A stretch of 64,000 nucleotides of DNA from the NCBI RefSeq assembly GCF_006970865.1, contig NZ_CP035503.1, positions 3,857,001-3,921,000 of the forward strand, in the 5' to 3' direction. The notes under the pieces were generated by a model, which was not told where the DNA came from, made no database searches, and worked only from the letters and a program-made list of their open reading frames with translations. A program made the translations under genes and the position numbers. Below, piece after piece: positions 36,905 through 46,954 of the stretch; within the stretch, counting starts at the first letter, position 1, and every line of letters starts with the position of its first letter. The stretch comes from Rhodoferax sediminis (GTDB lineage: Bacteria; Pseudomonadota; Gammaproteobacteria; Burkholderiales; Burkholderiaceae_C).

Positions 36905-36978
36905 AAGGGCTCCAGGCAAAAATGACTTGAAAAACGGGCGCCGGGCTGACACTGAGCGGGCAGCGATTCAGCGCCCGC

Positions 36979-38790
<1,812 letters not shown>

Positions 38791-38794
38791 GGGG

Positions 38795-39532
38795 TTACTC
38801 CTTGAGGCTCGGGGTGGTTTTCGTGGATGGGGTGGATCGGCCGACCGGCCTGGCTGCCGCGTCAATGCCGTAGCGGGTCAGGATGTGGTCGAAGCCGGTG
38901 TTGGCGCGTGCGATCGAGCCGGGGGTTTTCAGGAAACGCGCTTCGTAGTGCAGCGCCAGGATCAGGCCGTGAATCTCGAACGCCATCTGCCGCTCGTCGG
39001 CATCGGGGCGCAAATGGCCTTCTTCCTTGGCCTGCACCACCGCGCGGTACATGGCCGCCAGCCAGGTCCCGACCGAACTGGCGAGGGCGTCGCGCACCGG
39101 GCCGGGCCGGTCATCGAACTCGACCGCGCCGCTGATGTACAGGCAGCCCGAGTCGATTTCGGCCGAGGTGCGTTTCATCCAGTTGGCAAACAACGCACGC
39201 AGCCGCGGCAGCCCGCGCGGCTCGCGCAGGGCCGGGCCAAACACCTCGCCCTCGAAGCGGTCGTGGTACTCGCGGATGACCGAGATCTGCAGTTCCTCGC
39301 GCGAGCCGAAATGGGCGAACACGCCCGACTTGCTCATGTGCGTGACCTCGGCCAGCGCGCCGATGGACAGACCCTCCAGACCGATCTGGGTGGCCAGGCC
39401 CAAGGCCGCATCCACGATGGCAGCCTTGGTCTGCTGGCCCTTGTGCAAGGCGGGGCCGTTCTCGCCGGCGGGCCGGTGGTTTTTTCGCTGACCGTCGCGG
39501 ACGGTCTTGCGGGGGTGTTCGGCGACAGGCAT
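38795..39532 (-). CDS. TetR-family regulator leading the beta-oxidation operon
   Basis: DNA-binding repressor of 245 residues. After a basic, low-complexity N-terminal arm of about 35 residues, the helix-turn-helix domain reads IVDAALGLATQIGLEGLSIGALAEVTHMSKSGVFAHFGSREEL. The ligand domain is of the PF17937-like type with a likely acyl-CoA or fatty-acid ligand, by context. The ATG ending at 39532 is chosen; an upstream in-frame TTG would lie beyond the putative operator. It is the first gene of the operon that runs to 28774, and a 28-base imperfect palindrome lies just upstream of it. Confidence 0.88.
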   Translation of the reverse strand: MPVAEHPRKTVRDGQRKNHRPAGENGPALHKGQQTKAAIVDAALGLATQIGLEGLSIGALAEVTHMSKSGVFAHFGSREELQISVIREYHDRFEGEVFGPALREPRGLPRLRALFANWMKRTSAEIDSGCLYISGAVEFDDRPGPVRDALASSVGTWLAAMYRAVVQAKEEGHLRPDADERQMAFEIHGLILALHYEARFLKTPGSIARANTGFDHILTRYGIDAAARPVGRSTPSTKTTPSLKE

Positions 39533-39543
39533 GGGGTCCAGAC

Positions 39544-39571
39544 AAAATAAAACGAACGATCGTGCTATTTT
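39544..39571. promoter_or_regulatory. Putative TetR operator
   Basis: A 28-base imperfect palindrome begins AAAATA, has the core ACGAACGATCGT, and ends TATTTT; 11 of 14 base pairs are complementary. It starts 12 bases upstream of the tetR start codon. The position fits autoregulation and control of the whole downstream operon. Confidence 0.5.
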
Positions 39572-39618
39572 GCAGGATTCCAACCCGTTTTACAACTCCC
39601 CTCGGGTTTGTCTGGGTA

Positions 39619-40731
39619 TCAGACGGCTCGAATCACAATCGGATCGAATTTGCGGCGCGCTTTCAGTTGTGCCGAATTCCATTCGATGCCGATGCCCGGC
39701 GACTCCGGCGCCAGCGCATGGCCAGCCTCGATCTGCAGGCGGCGGGTGGTCAGGTCGTCGAGTTGCGGAATGTACTCGACCCAGCGCGAGTTCGGCACCG
39801 CCGCGCACAGGCTCACGTGCAGCTCCATCAGGAAATGCGGGCACATCGCGAGGTTGTGTGCCTCGGCCAGATGGGCGATCTTGAGCCAGGGCGTGATACC
39901 GCCGACGCGCGCCACATCGGCCTGTACGATGGAGCAGGCGCCCCGCTGGATATATTCAGCGAACTGCGCCAGGTGGTACATCGACTCGCCCACCGCGATC
40001 GGCACCGTCGTGCTCGCGAGCAACTGCGCGTGGGCCGCGACGTGCTCGGCGGGCATCGGCTCCTCGAACCAGGCCAGGTCGAGTTCGGCGTACCGGCCCG
40101 CGCGGCGGATGGCTTCCGACAGCGAGAAGCACTGGTTGGCATCCACCATCAGCTCGAAGCCGGGGCCCACGGCGTTGCGCACCGCAGACAGGCGGCCCAT
40201 GTCTTCCGCCAGGTGCGGCTTGCCGACCTTGATCTTGGCGCCCATGAAGCCCTGCGCCTGCGCCTCGAGCGTCTGCTCGACCAGTTGCGCGGGCGCCAGG
40301 TTGAGCCAGCCGCCCTCGGTGGTGTAGACGGGCACGTGCGGCTTGGCGCCCCCCGCCATGCGCCAAAGCGGCAGGCCGGCGACCTTGCCGTTGCGGTCCC
40401 ACAGCGCCGTGTCGATGGCCGCCAGCGCGAGACTGGTGATAGCACCGACGGCCGTCGCGTGAGTATGGAAGAACAGGTCGCGCCAGATGGCCTCGAACCG
40501 CTGCGGGTCGCGCCCGATGAGCAGCGGCGCGAGGTGATCGCGCAGCAGCGCGACGATCGACGAGCCACCCGTGCCGATGGTGTAGGTGTACCCGGTGCCC
40601 TGCGACCCGTCGCCGCAGCGCACGGTCACCATGACCGTCTCCTGCGTCACGAAGGACTGGATGGCGTCAGTGCGCAGCACCTTCGGCGGAATGTCGACCT
40701 GGCTGATCTCGACCTGATCGATGCTCGTCAT
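39619..40731 (-). CDS. Enolase-superfamily dehydratase/racemase (mandelate racemase group)
   Basis: Enzyme of 370 residues. The barrel domain has the KxK acid/base pair in AKIKVGKP, metal ligands in MVDANQ, WFEEPMP and AVGES, and the catalytic histidine in MCPHFLMELH, the pattern of the mandelate racemase subgroup. The N-terminal capping domain includes GYTYTIGTGGSSIVALL. Members dehydrate aldonic or aldaric acids or racemise 2-hydroxy acids. Its genomic partners (an FAH hydrolase and a KDF-type SDR) favour sugar-acid dehydration. It is the last gene of the minus-strand catabolic operon, nine bases after the binding-protein gene. Confidence 0.87.
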   Translation of the reverse strand: MTSIDQVEISQVDIPPKVLRTDAIQSFVTQETVMVTVRCGDGSQGTGYTYTIGTGGSSIVALLRDHLAPLLIGRDPQRFEAIWRDLFFHTHATAVGAITSLALAAIDTALWDRNGKVAGLPLWRMAGGAKPHVPVYTTEGGWLNLAPAQLVEQTLEAQAQGFMGAKIKVGKPHLAEDMGRLSAVRNAVGPGFELMVDANQCFSLSEAIRRAGRYAELDLAWFEEPMPAEHVAAHAQLLASTTVPIAVGESMYHLAQFAEYIQRGACSIVQADVARVGGITPWLKIAHLAEAHNLAMCPHFLMELHVSLCAAVPNSRWVEYIPQLDDLTTRRLQIEAGHALAPESPGIGIEWNSAQLKARRKFDPIVIRAV

Positions 40732-40740
40732 GATGGCTTC

Positions 40741-41559
40741 TCAGGCACCGTTCTTCGTAACTTCCTCGGGCAGATCCGCGCCGTGGAATTTCTTGTAGAT
40801 CGCGTTCAGCTTTCCGTTCTTGAGATTGACGCGAATCCAGCCGTTAATCTTCTCCTTCAGCTTCGGCTCACCCTTGCGCAAGCCGACGGCCAGCATGTTC
40901 ACTTTCATCGTGAACTTCACTTCCATCTGCTTGGCCGGATTTTTCTCGTTGATGACTTTCAGCAGCGACGGCGCCGTCGCGAAGATGTCGGCCTGGTTGC
41001 TCACGATCGCGGTGATGGAGGTGGCGTCGTCGTCAAAGCGCACGATGGTGGCGTCCTTCGGCAGGATCTTGGTGATCTCCTGGTCGTTGGTGGTGCCCCG
41101 CGTCGACACCACCTTCTTGCCCGACAGGTCGGCCGCGCTCTTGATGTTCATGCTCTTGGGCGCGCCCACTACCGCCGCAATGCCGGCGAAGGGAATCGAG
41201 AAGTCGATGACCTTCTCGCGCTCCGGCGTGACAGAAAGGCTGGAGATCACGATGTCGGCCTTGTCGGTCTGCAGGAAAGGGATTCGATTCGCACCGGTGG
41301 TTGGCACGATCTCGAGTTCAAGGCCGAGGTCTTTGGCGAGCAGTTGCGCAGTCTCGACATCGGAGCCGGTGGAGTTGAGCTTGTCGTCCTTCATGCCGTA
41401 AGGCGGCACGCCGAGATCGATCGCGACGCGAATCTTCTTGGCGGCGGTGATGGTATCGAGCTGGTCCGCATGGGCGGTAACCGTCAGGCTGAGCGCCGAG
41501 CCGGCCAGCAGGAAGCCCGATAGCCATAGGGAGATGCGGCGGCGTTGGAAGTGGTTCAT
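40741..41559 (-). CDS. Polar-amino-acid-type ABC transporter binding protein
   Basis: Periplasmic binding protein of 272 residues, family 3 (PAAT). The signal peptide has hydrophobic residues about 10-25 and ends near VTAHA. The mature part carries KKIRVAIDLGVPPYGMKDD, DIVISSLSVTPEREKVIDFSIPF and a C-terminal GWIRVNLKNGKLNAIYKKF, all typical. AAGGATC precedes the ATG. The ligand is not known. Although named for amino acids, several PAAT systems in sugar-acid or opine loci carry other acids, which fits the neighbours here. Confidence 0.88.
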   Translation of the reverse strand: MNHFQRRRISLWLSGFLLAGSALSLTVTAHADQLDTITAAKKIRVAIDLGVPPYGMKDDKLNSTGSDVETAQLLAKDLGLELEIVPTTGANRIPFLQTDKADIVISSLSVTPEREKVIDFSIPFAGIAAVVGAPKSMNIKSAADLSGKKVVSTRGTTNDQEITKILPKDATIVRFDDDATSITAIVSNQADIFATAPSLLKVINEKNPAKQMEVKFTMKVNMLAVGLRKGEPKLKEKINGWIRVNLKNGKLNAIYKKFHGADLPEEVTKNGA

Positions 41560-41608
41560 GTCTCGTGATCCTTGTGGTTGAAATGAAAACGTCGAAAGTG
41601 GGGCCCGG

Positions 41609-42337
41609 TCACAGACCGTTGCCCAGGAACTGGCGCAGCTCGGGCGTCTTCGGCGCGGCAAGCATCGATGCATCGCCTTCCTCCCGGATCTGCCCTTCGT
41701 GCATGAAAATGATTTTGTCAGCGACGCCGCGGGCGAAGGCCATCTCGTGCGTGACCAGCACCATCGTCATGCCCTCGGACGCCAGCGTCTCGATGACCTT
41801 GAGCACTTCACCGGTCAGTTCGGGGTCGAGTGCGGAGGTCACCTCGTCGAACAACATCACCTGCGGCTTCATCGCGAGCGAGCGGGCGATCGCTACGCGT
41901 TGCTGCTGGCCGCCCGAAAGCTGCTCGGGATAGGCGACAGCCTTCTCGGCCAGACCGACATGCGCGAGCACCTCCATGGCGACCTCGCGCGCATCGGCCG
42001 GGCTCATGCGCTTGACCGAGGTCAGTCCGAGCGTGATGTTCTGCAGCGCGGTCAGATGCGGGAACAGGTTGTAGCCCTGGAACACGATGCCCACATCGCG
42101 ACGCAGCGCGCGCACGTCCAGCGCCGCATCGTGCACCGCATGGCCGCACACATGGATGGTGCCGCTGTTGACGGTCTCGAGCCGGTCCATGCAGCGCAGC
42201 GCCGTGCTCTTGCCCGAGCCGCTCTTGCCGATGATGGCCACCACCTGGCCCTTGGTGACGGAAAACGAGACGCCGCGCAGCACATGCAGCGCACCGAATT
42301 TCTTGTGGACCTGGTCGAGTTCAACCACGGGTTGCAT
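41609..42337 (-). CDS. Polar-amino-acid-type ABC transporter ATPase (GlnQ/HisP-like)
   Basis: ATPase of 242 residues. Walker A GKSGSGKST is near residue 36, Q-loop VGIVFQGYNLFPHLTALQNI, signature LSGGQQQRVAIARSL near 140, Walker B VMLFDEVTSALDPE, and H-loop VTHEMAFA. The start ATG ending at 42337 overlaps the end of the upstream permease gene by 17 bases, so translation is probably coupled. It drives the importer formed with the two permeases at 42321 and 42979. Confidence 0.92.
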   Translation of the reverse strand: MQPVVELDQVHKKFGALHVLRGVSFSVTKGQVVAIIGKSGSGKSTALRCMDRLETVNSGTIHVCGHAVHDAALDVRALRRDVGIVFQGYNLFPHLTALQNITLGLTSVKRMSPADAREVAMEVLAHVGLAEKAVAYPEQLSGGQQQRVAIARSLAMKPQVMLFDEVTSALDPELTGEVLKVIETLASEGMTMVLVTHEMAFARGVADKIIFMHEGQIREEGDASMLAAPKTPELRQFLGNGL

Positions 42338-42968
42338 TGAGTTTCCTTTCCAGCGTGCGGCTCCAGCGCGAGAGCGGATAGCACATGGCGAAGTACAGAA
42401 GAGCGGCACAGCCGAAATAGATGAAGGGCTGGAAGGTCGAGTTGTTCAGCACCTTGGCGTTGTACGAGAGCTCGGCGAAGCCGATGACCAGCGAGGCGAT
42501 CGAGGTGTTCTTGATGATCTGCACCATGAAGCCCACCGTCGGCGGCGTCGCGATGCGCAGCGCCTGCGGCAGCACCACCTTGGCCATGCGCTGCCAGCGC
42601 GTGAGGCCGATGCACTCGGCCGCTTCCCACTGGCTCTTGTGCACCGACTGGATACAGCCCCGCCAGATTTCACCAAGGAAGGCGCTCGAATAGATCGTCA
42701 TCGCCAGCGCCGCCGCCACCAGCGCAGGCACCGAGCCGATGCCGATGATGTTCGGGCCGTAGAAGCACAAACCCATCAGCACCAGCAGCGGCGTGCCCTG
42801 GACGACCTGGATCCACGCGGCCGCGGCCACGCGCACCCCGCGCACCGGCGAGATGCGCGCCAGCGCCATGCCGAGCCCGGCCAGCCCGCCAGCGATGAAG
42901 GTCAACACCGAGAGCTCCAGCGTGCCGACGGCGCCCAGCAGCAGATAAGTGAGTTGTTCGTGCGTCAT
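42321..42968 (-). CDS. Polar-amino-acid-type ABC transporter permease 2
   Basis: Inner-membrane permease of 215 residues with about five helices. The cytoplasmic coupling segment EAAECIGLTRWQRMAKVVLPQALRIATPPTVGFM is the family EAA loop. The start ATG ends at 42968. The gene begins ten bases after the stop of permease 1 and overlaps the ATPase gene. The two permeases would form a heterodimer. Confidence 0.9.
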   Translation of the reverse strand: MTHEQLTYLLLGAVGTLELSVLTFIAGGLAGLGMALARISPVRGVRVAAAAWIQVVQGTPLLVLMGLCFYGPNIIGIGSVPALVAAALAMTIYSSAFLGEIWRGCIQSVHKSQWEAAECIGLTRWQRMAKVVLPQALRIATPPTVGFMVQIIKNTSIASLVIGFAELSYNAKVLNNSTFQPFIYFGCAALLYFAMCYPLSRWSRTLERKLNATRG

Positions 42969-42978
42969 GCCGGGCGCA

Positions 42979-43662
42979 TCACAACGGTGTACCAAGCTTG
43001 CGCCGGCGCGTGAACACGATCTGCCCCAGCAACCAGAAACCCAGCCGCATCATGTAGGACAGCGCCAGATAAATTGCCCACAGCACCAGGAAGATTTCGA
43101 AGTTGCGGAAGGTATCGGACTGGATACGGTTGGCAATGCCGAACAGCTCCTCGGCACCGATCGACGACATGATGCTCGACGCCAGCATGAGCAGTACGAA
43201 CTGGCTGGTGAGCGAGGGATAGACGCGCTCCACGGCCGGGCGCAGGATCACATGCCAGAACACCTGCAACTTCGACATGCCGAGGCAGTCCGCGGCTTCC
43301 AGCTGCCCTTTGTGGATCGACTCGATGCCGGCGCGGATGATCTCGCAGGTGTACGCGCCAATATTGATCACCAGTGCCAGCACCGCGCCGGCCAGGATCG
43401 GCATCGTCACGCCCACGCTCGACAGGCCGAAGATCAGGAAATAGGCCTGGATCAGCAGCGGCGTGTTGCGGATGCCTTCCACATACACGCCGACCAGCCG
43501 CCGCAGCCAGCCATGACGGCTGCCGCGCCCGAGCGCGCACAGCGCGCCCAGCACGAAGCCGGCCACCGTGGCCAGGAACGACAGCTGGATCGTGACCCAT
43601 GCGCCCTCCAACAGCAGTGGCCATTGCGCCAGCACGGACGAGAAATCGAACTGGTATTTCAA
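42979..43662 (-). CDS. Polar-amino-acid-type ABC transporter permease 1
   Basis: Inner-membrane permease of 227 residues with about five helices. The EAA loop reads EAADCLGMSKLQVFWHVILRPAVERVYPSL, and GIRNTPLLIQAYFLIFGL is the typical second-helix region. The C-terminus is basic (FTRRRKLGTPL). It follows the FAH hydrolase gene after 31 bases and pairs with permease 2. Confidence 0.9.
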   Translation of the reverse strand: MKYQFDFSSVLAQWPLLLEGAWVTIQLSFLATVAGFVLGALCALGRGSRHGWLRRLVGVYVEGIRNTPLLIQAYFLIFGLSSVGVTMPILAGAVLALVINIGAYTCEIIRAGIESIHKGQLEAADCLGMSKLQVFWHVILRPAVERVYPSLTSQFVLLMLASSIMSSIGAEELFGIANRIQSDTFRNFEIFLVLWAIYLALSYMMRLGFWLLGQIVFTRRRKLGTPL

Positions 43663-43693
43663 TCGCGTTCCGTGGCGTGTTCGATACCGGTTT

Positions 43694-44542
43694 TCAGAGC
43701 TTGAAGCCGATGACGTCTTGCCGCTGCTCGCCCAGGCCTTCGATGCCCAGCGTCATCACGTCGCCCTTCTTGAGGAAGATTGGCGGCTTCATGCCCATGC
43801 CGACACCGGGTGGCGTGCCTGTGGTGATCACGTCGCCGGGCATCAAGGTCATGAACTGGCTCACGTAGCTGACGATCTTGGCCACGCCAAAAATCATGGT
43901 CTTCGTGTTGCCGGTCTGCCGGCGCTCGCCGTTCAGGTCGAGCCACATCGCGAGTTTCTGCGGATTCGGCAGCTCGTCGCGCGTCACCAGCCAGGGGCCG
44001 ATGGGGCCGAAGGTGTCGCAGCCCTTGCCCTTGTCCCACTGCGATCCACGCTCGAGCTGAAACTCACGCTCGCTCACGTCGTTGACGGTGCAGTAGCCCG
44101 CCACGAAGTTGAGCGCATCCTTTTGCGAGACGTAGCGTGCCCGCGTGCCGATGACCACGCCGAGCTCGACTTCCCAGTCCGACTTGACCGAGCCCTTGGG
44201 CAGCATCACCGCGTCGTTGGGCCCCTGGATGCAGCTCGTGGCCTTCATGAACACGATCGGTTCCTTCGGGATCGGCATGTTGGACTCGGCCGCATGGTCG
44301 GAGTAGTTCAGGCCGATCGCAATGAACTTGCCGACACCCGCCACCGGGCAGCCCAGGCGTGGCGCGCCCCTGACGCGCGCCAGTTTGTCCACCTTGAGCT
44401 TGCGCAGCCGGGCCAGCGCCTTGTCACCCAGCTGGTCGGGGGTGATGTCCTTCAGCACCGTGCTCAGGTCGCGCAGCTGGCCATCGTCATCGATCAGGCC
44501 GGGTTTCTCTTTGCCGGGGTTGCCATAACGAACGAGTTTCAT
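43694..44542 (-). CDS. Fumarylacetoacetate-hydrolase-family protein (2,4-diketo-3-deoxy acid hydrolase type)
   Basis: FAH-family enzyme of 282 residues. Metal ligands lie in SDWEVELGVVIG, and IGLNYSDHAAESNMPIPKEPIVFMKATSCIQGP and VMTLGIEGLGEQRQDVIGF are characteristic of the 280-residue subgroup that contains 2,4-diketo-3-deoxy-L-fuconate and L-rhamnonate hydrolases. Those enzymes split the diketo acid into pyruvate and lactate or glycolate. The ATG ending at 44542 is preferred since MKLVRYGNPGKEKPGLID is the normal N-terminus. The two SDR genes upstream would supply its substrate. Confidence 0.87.
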   Translation of the reverse strand: MKLVRYGNPGKEKPGLIDDDGQLRDLSTVLKDITPDQLGDKALARLRKLKVDKLARVRGAPRLGCPVAGVGKFIAIGLNYSDHAAESNMPIPKEPIVFMKATSCIQGPNDAVMLPKGSVKSDWEVELGVVIGTRARYVSQKDALNFVAGYCTVNDVSEREFQLERGSQWDKGKGCDTFGPIGPWLVTRDELPNPQKLAMWLDLNGERRQTGNTKTMIFGVAKIVSYVSQFMTLMPGDVITTGTPPGVGMGMKPPIFLKKGDVMTLGIEGLGEQRQDVIGFKL

Positions 44543-44576
44543 CGGGTTCCTTTCAGTTTGAAGCGTGGACTGTACG

Positions 44577-45323
44577 TCAGTAAGTGGAGCGGCCGCCCGA
44601 CAGGTCGAACACGGCGCCGGTGGAGAACGAGCACTCTTCGGTGCACAGCCACGCCACCATGGCCGCCACCTCCTGCGGCGTGCCAAAGCGCCCCATGGGA
44701 ATCTTCGAGAGCATGAACGCGATGTGCTCGGGCGTCATCTGCTCGAAAATTGCGGTCTTCACGGCCGCGGGCGTTATGCAGTTCACGCGCACGCCGGTGT
44801 CGGCCAGCTCCTTGCCAAGCGACTTGGTCAGCGCGATCACCGCGGCCTTGCTCGCGCTGTAGGCACTGGCATTCGGGTTGCCGTCCTTGCCGGCCACCGA
44901 GGCGATGTTGACGATGCGCCCGTAGTTGTGCTCGCGCATGTGCGGCACCAGTTCGCGGCAGCAGTAGAACAGGCCGTTCAGGTTCACCTGCATGACCTGC
45001 AGCCACTGCTCGGGAGGGTAGTCCCAGACCTTCACGTTCGGACCGGTGATGCCCGCGCAGTTGACCAGCGCGTCGATCGTGGGCTGCTGCGCCACCGTCT
45101 GGCGCACGGCCTGCACCACGCTGGCGTGCTCGCCCACGTCCACCACCACGGTGTGCACACCCGCGCCGAGTGCCTGCGCGGCCTGGCCCAGCGCCGCGGC
45201 GTCGAGATCCCACAGCGTGACCTGCGCGCCCGACGCGAGCATGCGCTGCGCGATGGCCAGCCCCAGGCCGGCCGCGCCACCGGTGATGACCGCATGGCGG
45301 CCGCTCAGGTCGAGCTGGTTCAT
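44577..45323 (-). CDS. Short-chain dehydrogenase (FabG-like), sugar-acid locus
   Basis: SDR of 248 residues with the cofactor motif TGGAAGLG, NCAGITG, and the catalytic SASVAGKDGNPNASAYSASK type segment (here NIASVAGKDG...YSASK). The C-terminus WLCTEECSFSTGAVFDLSGGRSTY is typical of classical SDRs. The ATG overlaps the stop of the upstream SDR by four bases. It may oxidise the lactone or sugar at the start of the pathway, or act on a branch substrate; the sequence alone does not decide. Confidence 0.85.
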   Translation of the reverse strand: MNQLDLSGRHAVITGGAAGLGLAIAQRMLASGAQVTLWDLDAAALGQAAQALGAGVHTVVVDVGEHASVVQAVRQTVAQQPTIDALVNCAGITGPNVKVWDYPPEQWLQVMQVNLNGLFYCCRELVPHMREHNYGRIVNIASVAGKDGNPNASAYSASKAAVIALTKSLGKELADTGVRVNCITPAAVKTAIFEQMTPEHIAFMLSKIPMGRFGTPQEVAAMVAWLCTEECSFSTGAVFDLSGGRSTY

Positions 45324-46054
45324 ATCGTCATGCCGCCATCCACCGAGAACAATTGCCCCGTGGCGAACTGCGATTCGTCGCTGGCCAGATACACCACGAT
45401 GGGGGCAATCTCGTGGGCCTGCGCCAGCCGCCCCATGGGCTGGCGCGCGATGAAGTTCTTGCGCGCCTCGGCCGGATCGGCGTAGCTGCTGATGCGCTCG
45501 CCCAGCGAGGGCGTATCCACCGTGCCCGGGGCAATCGCGTTGCAGCGAATCCCCTGCCCCACAAAATCGGCAGCGACCGCTTTCGTGAGCCCCACCACGG
45601 CGGCCTTGCTGGCGCCGTACACAAAACGGCTGGGCAAGCCCTTCACGCTGCTGGCCACACTGGACATGTTGATGATGCTGCCCCCGCCATGGGCCAGCAT
45701 CTTGGGCAGCGCGGCCTGGATCATCCAGTACTGCGAGCGCACGTTCAGGTTGAAGGCGAAGTCCCACTCTTCATCCGTGGCCTGCAGGATGGTGCCGTTG
45801 TGCACAAAGCCGGCGCAGTTGAACAGGATGTCGAGCGCCGGCAAATCGGCGGCGACCTTGTGGATGGCGGCCTTGTCGAGCACGTCCAGCGCCAGCGCGG
45901 TGACGTTGGCCACGCCCGCGTAGCTCTCCAGCAGCCTCGTGTTGACGTCGGTGGCCCAGACCTGGGCGCCCTCGGCAGCCATGGCCAGCACGCTGGCCCG
46001 GCCGATCCCTTGCCCGGCCGCCGTGACCAGTGCGGTTTTGCCTTTGAGTCTCAT
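45320..46054 (-). CDS. 2-keto-3-deoxy-L-fuconate dehydrogenase-like SDR
   Basis: SDR of 244 residues. TAAGQGIGRAS is the cofactor motif and YGASKAAVVGLTKAVAADFVGQGIRCNAIAPGTVDTPSLGERI strongly resembles the KDF dehydrogenase/DHRS6 group, as does MGRLAQAHEIAPIVVYLASDESQFATGQ. Enzymes of that group oxidise C4 of 2-keto-3-deoxy sugar acids to give the substrate of the FAH hydrolase. It is the first gene of the minus-strand operon, transcribed divergently from the gntR gene across a 142-base region with two inverted repeats. Confidence 0.87.
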   Translation of the reverse strand: MRLKGKTALVTAAGQGIGRASVLAMAAEGAQVWATDVNTRLLESYAGVANVTALALDVLDKAAIHKVAADLPALDILFNCAGFVHNGTILQATDEEWDFAFNLNVRSQYWMIQAALPKMLAHGGGSIINMSSVASSVKGLPSRFVYGASKAAVVGLTKAVAADFVGQGIRCNAIAPGTVDTPSLGERISSYADPAEARKNFIARQPMGRLAQAHEIAPIVVYLASDESQFATGQLFSVDGGMTI

Positions 46055-46116
46055 GGTGTGTCCATCCTGTGGGTGAGGTTTCGTGTGTTTCAGGGTTTCG
46101 CCCGATGCTGCGGCGC

Positions 46117-46134
46117 GATAATCGTGGGATTATC
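46117..46134. promoter_or_regulatory. Inverted repeat 1 in the divergent control region
   Basis: GATAATC (46117-46123) and GATTATC (46128-46134) form a perfect seven-base inverted repeat around GTGG. It directly abuts the second inverted repeat. Position suggests an operator or a promoter element shared by both directions. Confidence 0.4.
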
Positions 46135-46159
46135 AATTGGCCTGACCACTTGGCCAATT
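46135..46159. promoter_or_regulatory. Putative GntR operator
   Basis: AATTGGCC (46135-46142) and GGCCAATT (46152-46159) form a perfect eight-base inverted repeat around nine bases. On the minus strand the centre reads TGGTCAGGCCA, close to the TGGTC-n-GACCA pattern bound by FadR-subfamily GntR proteins. It lies 38 bases before the gntR start and 80 bases before the SDR start. Confidence 0.5.
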
Positions 46160-46196
46160 ATGGCTAACCCTTAACCCACCTCTGGCGCCTTCATCC

Positions 46197-46916
46197 ATGC
46201 CCCTGCAAGCCTTAGAGCCGCAACGCCTGTACCGCCAGATCGCGGGGCAGTTGCGCGCGCTGATCCAGGCCGGCGAGTTTGCGGTGGGCGCGCGCCTGCC
46301 GGCCGAGCGCGACCTGGCCAAACAACTGGGCGTGAGCCGGCCTTCGGTGCGCGAAGCCCTGATCGCGCTGGAGGTCGAGGGCTGGGTCGAGATCCGCACC
46401 GGCTCGGGTGTGTATGTGCTGGACCGCACCAGCGCGGCAAACCCCGGCGGGCGCGTGGAAGTCTCACCCGCCGAATGGGGGCCGCTGGAGCTCATTCGTG
46501 CGCGCCGCGTGGTGGAAGGCGAGATCGCCTCGATCGCCGCCACACAGGCCCGGCGCCGCGACGTGGCGGCCATGGACGGCGCCATCGCCGCCATGAAAAG
46601 CGCCGCCGCGCAAGGCGTGCTGCCACTGGAGGGTGACCGCGCCTTTCACACCGCGGTCGCCGAAGCCTGCGGCAACGTGGTGCTGACCGAGACGGTGCAA
46701 AACTTCTGGGATTCGCGCCACGGCCCGCTGTTCGAGCGCCTGGGCGGTCATTTCGAAACCCCGCAGTCGTGGCGCTGCGCCATTGCCGAGCACGAAGCCA
46801 TCGTGGAAGCGATCCGCGCGCATGACGGCGCGGGTGCCCGCGCAGCCATGCACGCGCACATGGACAAGTCCCACGCCCGCTTCAGTGCGAGCTGGCGCCG
46901 CGCCAAAAGCGCCTGA
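46197..46916 (+). CDS. GntR-family (FadR subfamily, FCD domain) regulator
   Basis: Regulator of 239 residues. The winged-helix domain has YRQIAGQLRALIQAGEFAVGARLPAERDLAKQLGVSRPSVREALIALEVEGWVEIRTGSG. The C-terminal FCD domain is all-helical with histidines (RAFHTAVAEACGN, EHEAIVEAIRAHD) positioned as in metal-dependent acid-binding members such as UxuR and LldR. It probably represses the divergent operons and responds to a sugar acid or intermediate. No clear ribosome binding site precedes the ATG. Confidence 0.9.
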   Translation: MPLQALEPQRLYRQIAGQLRALIQAGEFAVGARLPAERDLAKQLGVSRPSVREALIALEVEGWVEIRTGSGVYVLDRTSAANPGGRVEVSPAEWGPLELIRARRVVEGEIASIAATQARRRDVAAMDGAIAAMKSAAAQGVLPLEGDRAFHTAVAEACGNVVLTETVQNFWDSRHGPLFERLGGHFETPQSWRCAIAEHEAIVEAIRAHDGAGARAAMHAHMDKSHARFSASWRRAKSA

Positions 46917-46954
46917 GGCCCATTCTCTTTTTTACGTCTGCGTACACCTACACC

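Noticed and set aside
39582..39612. AACCCG/CGGGTT pairing between the enolase-superfamily gene and tetR, considered as a terminator.
   Set aside because: Only six pairs with a long loop and no T-run.
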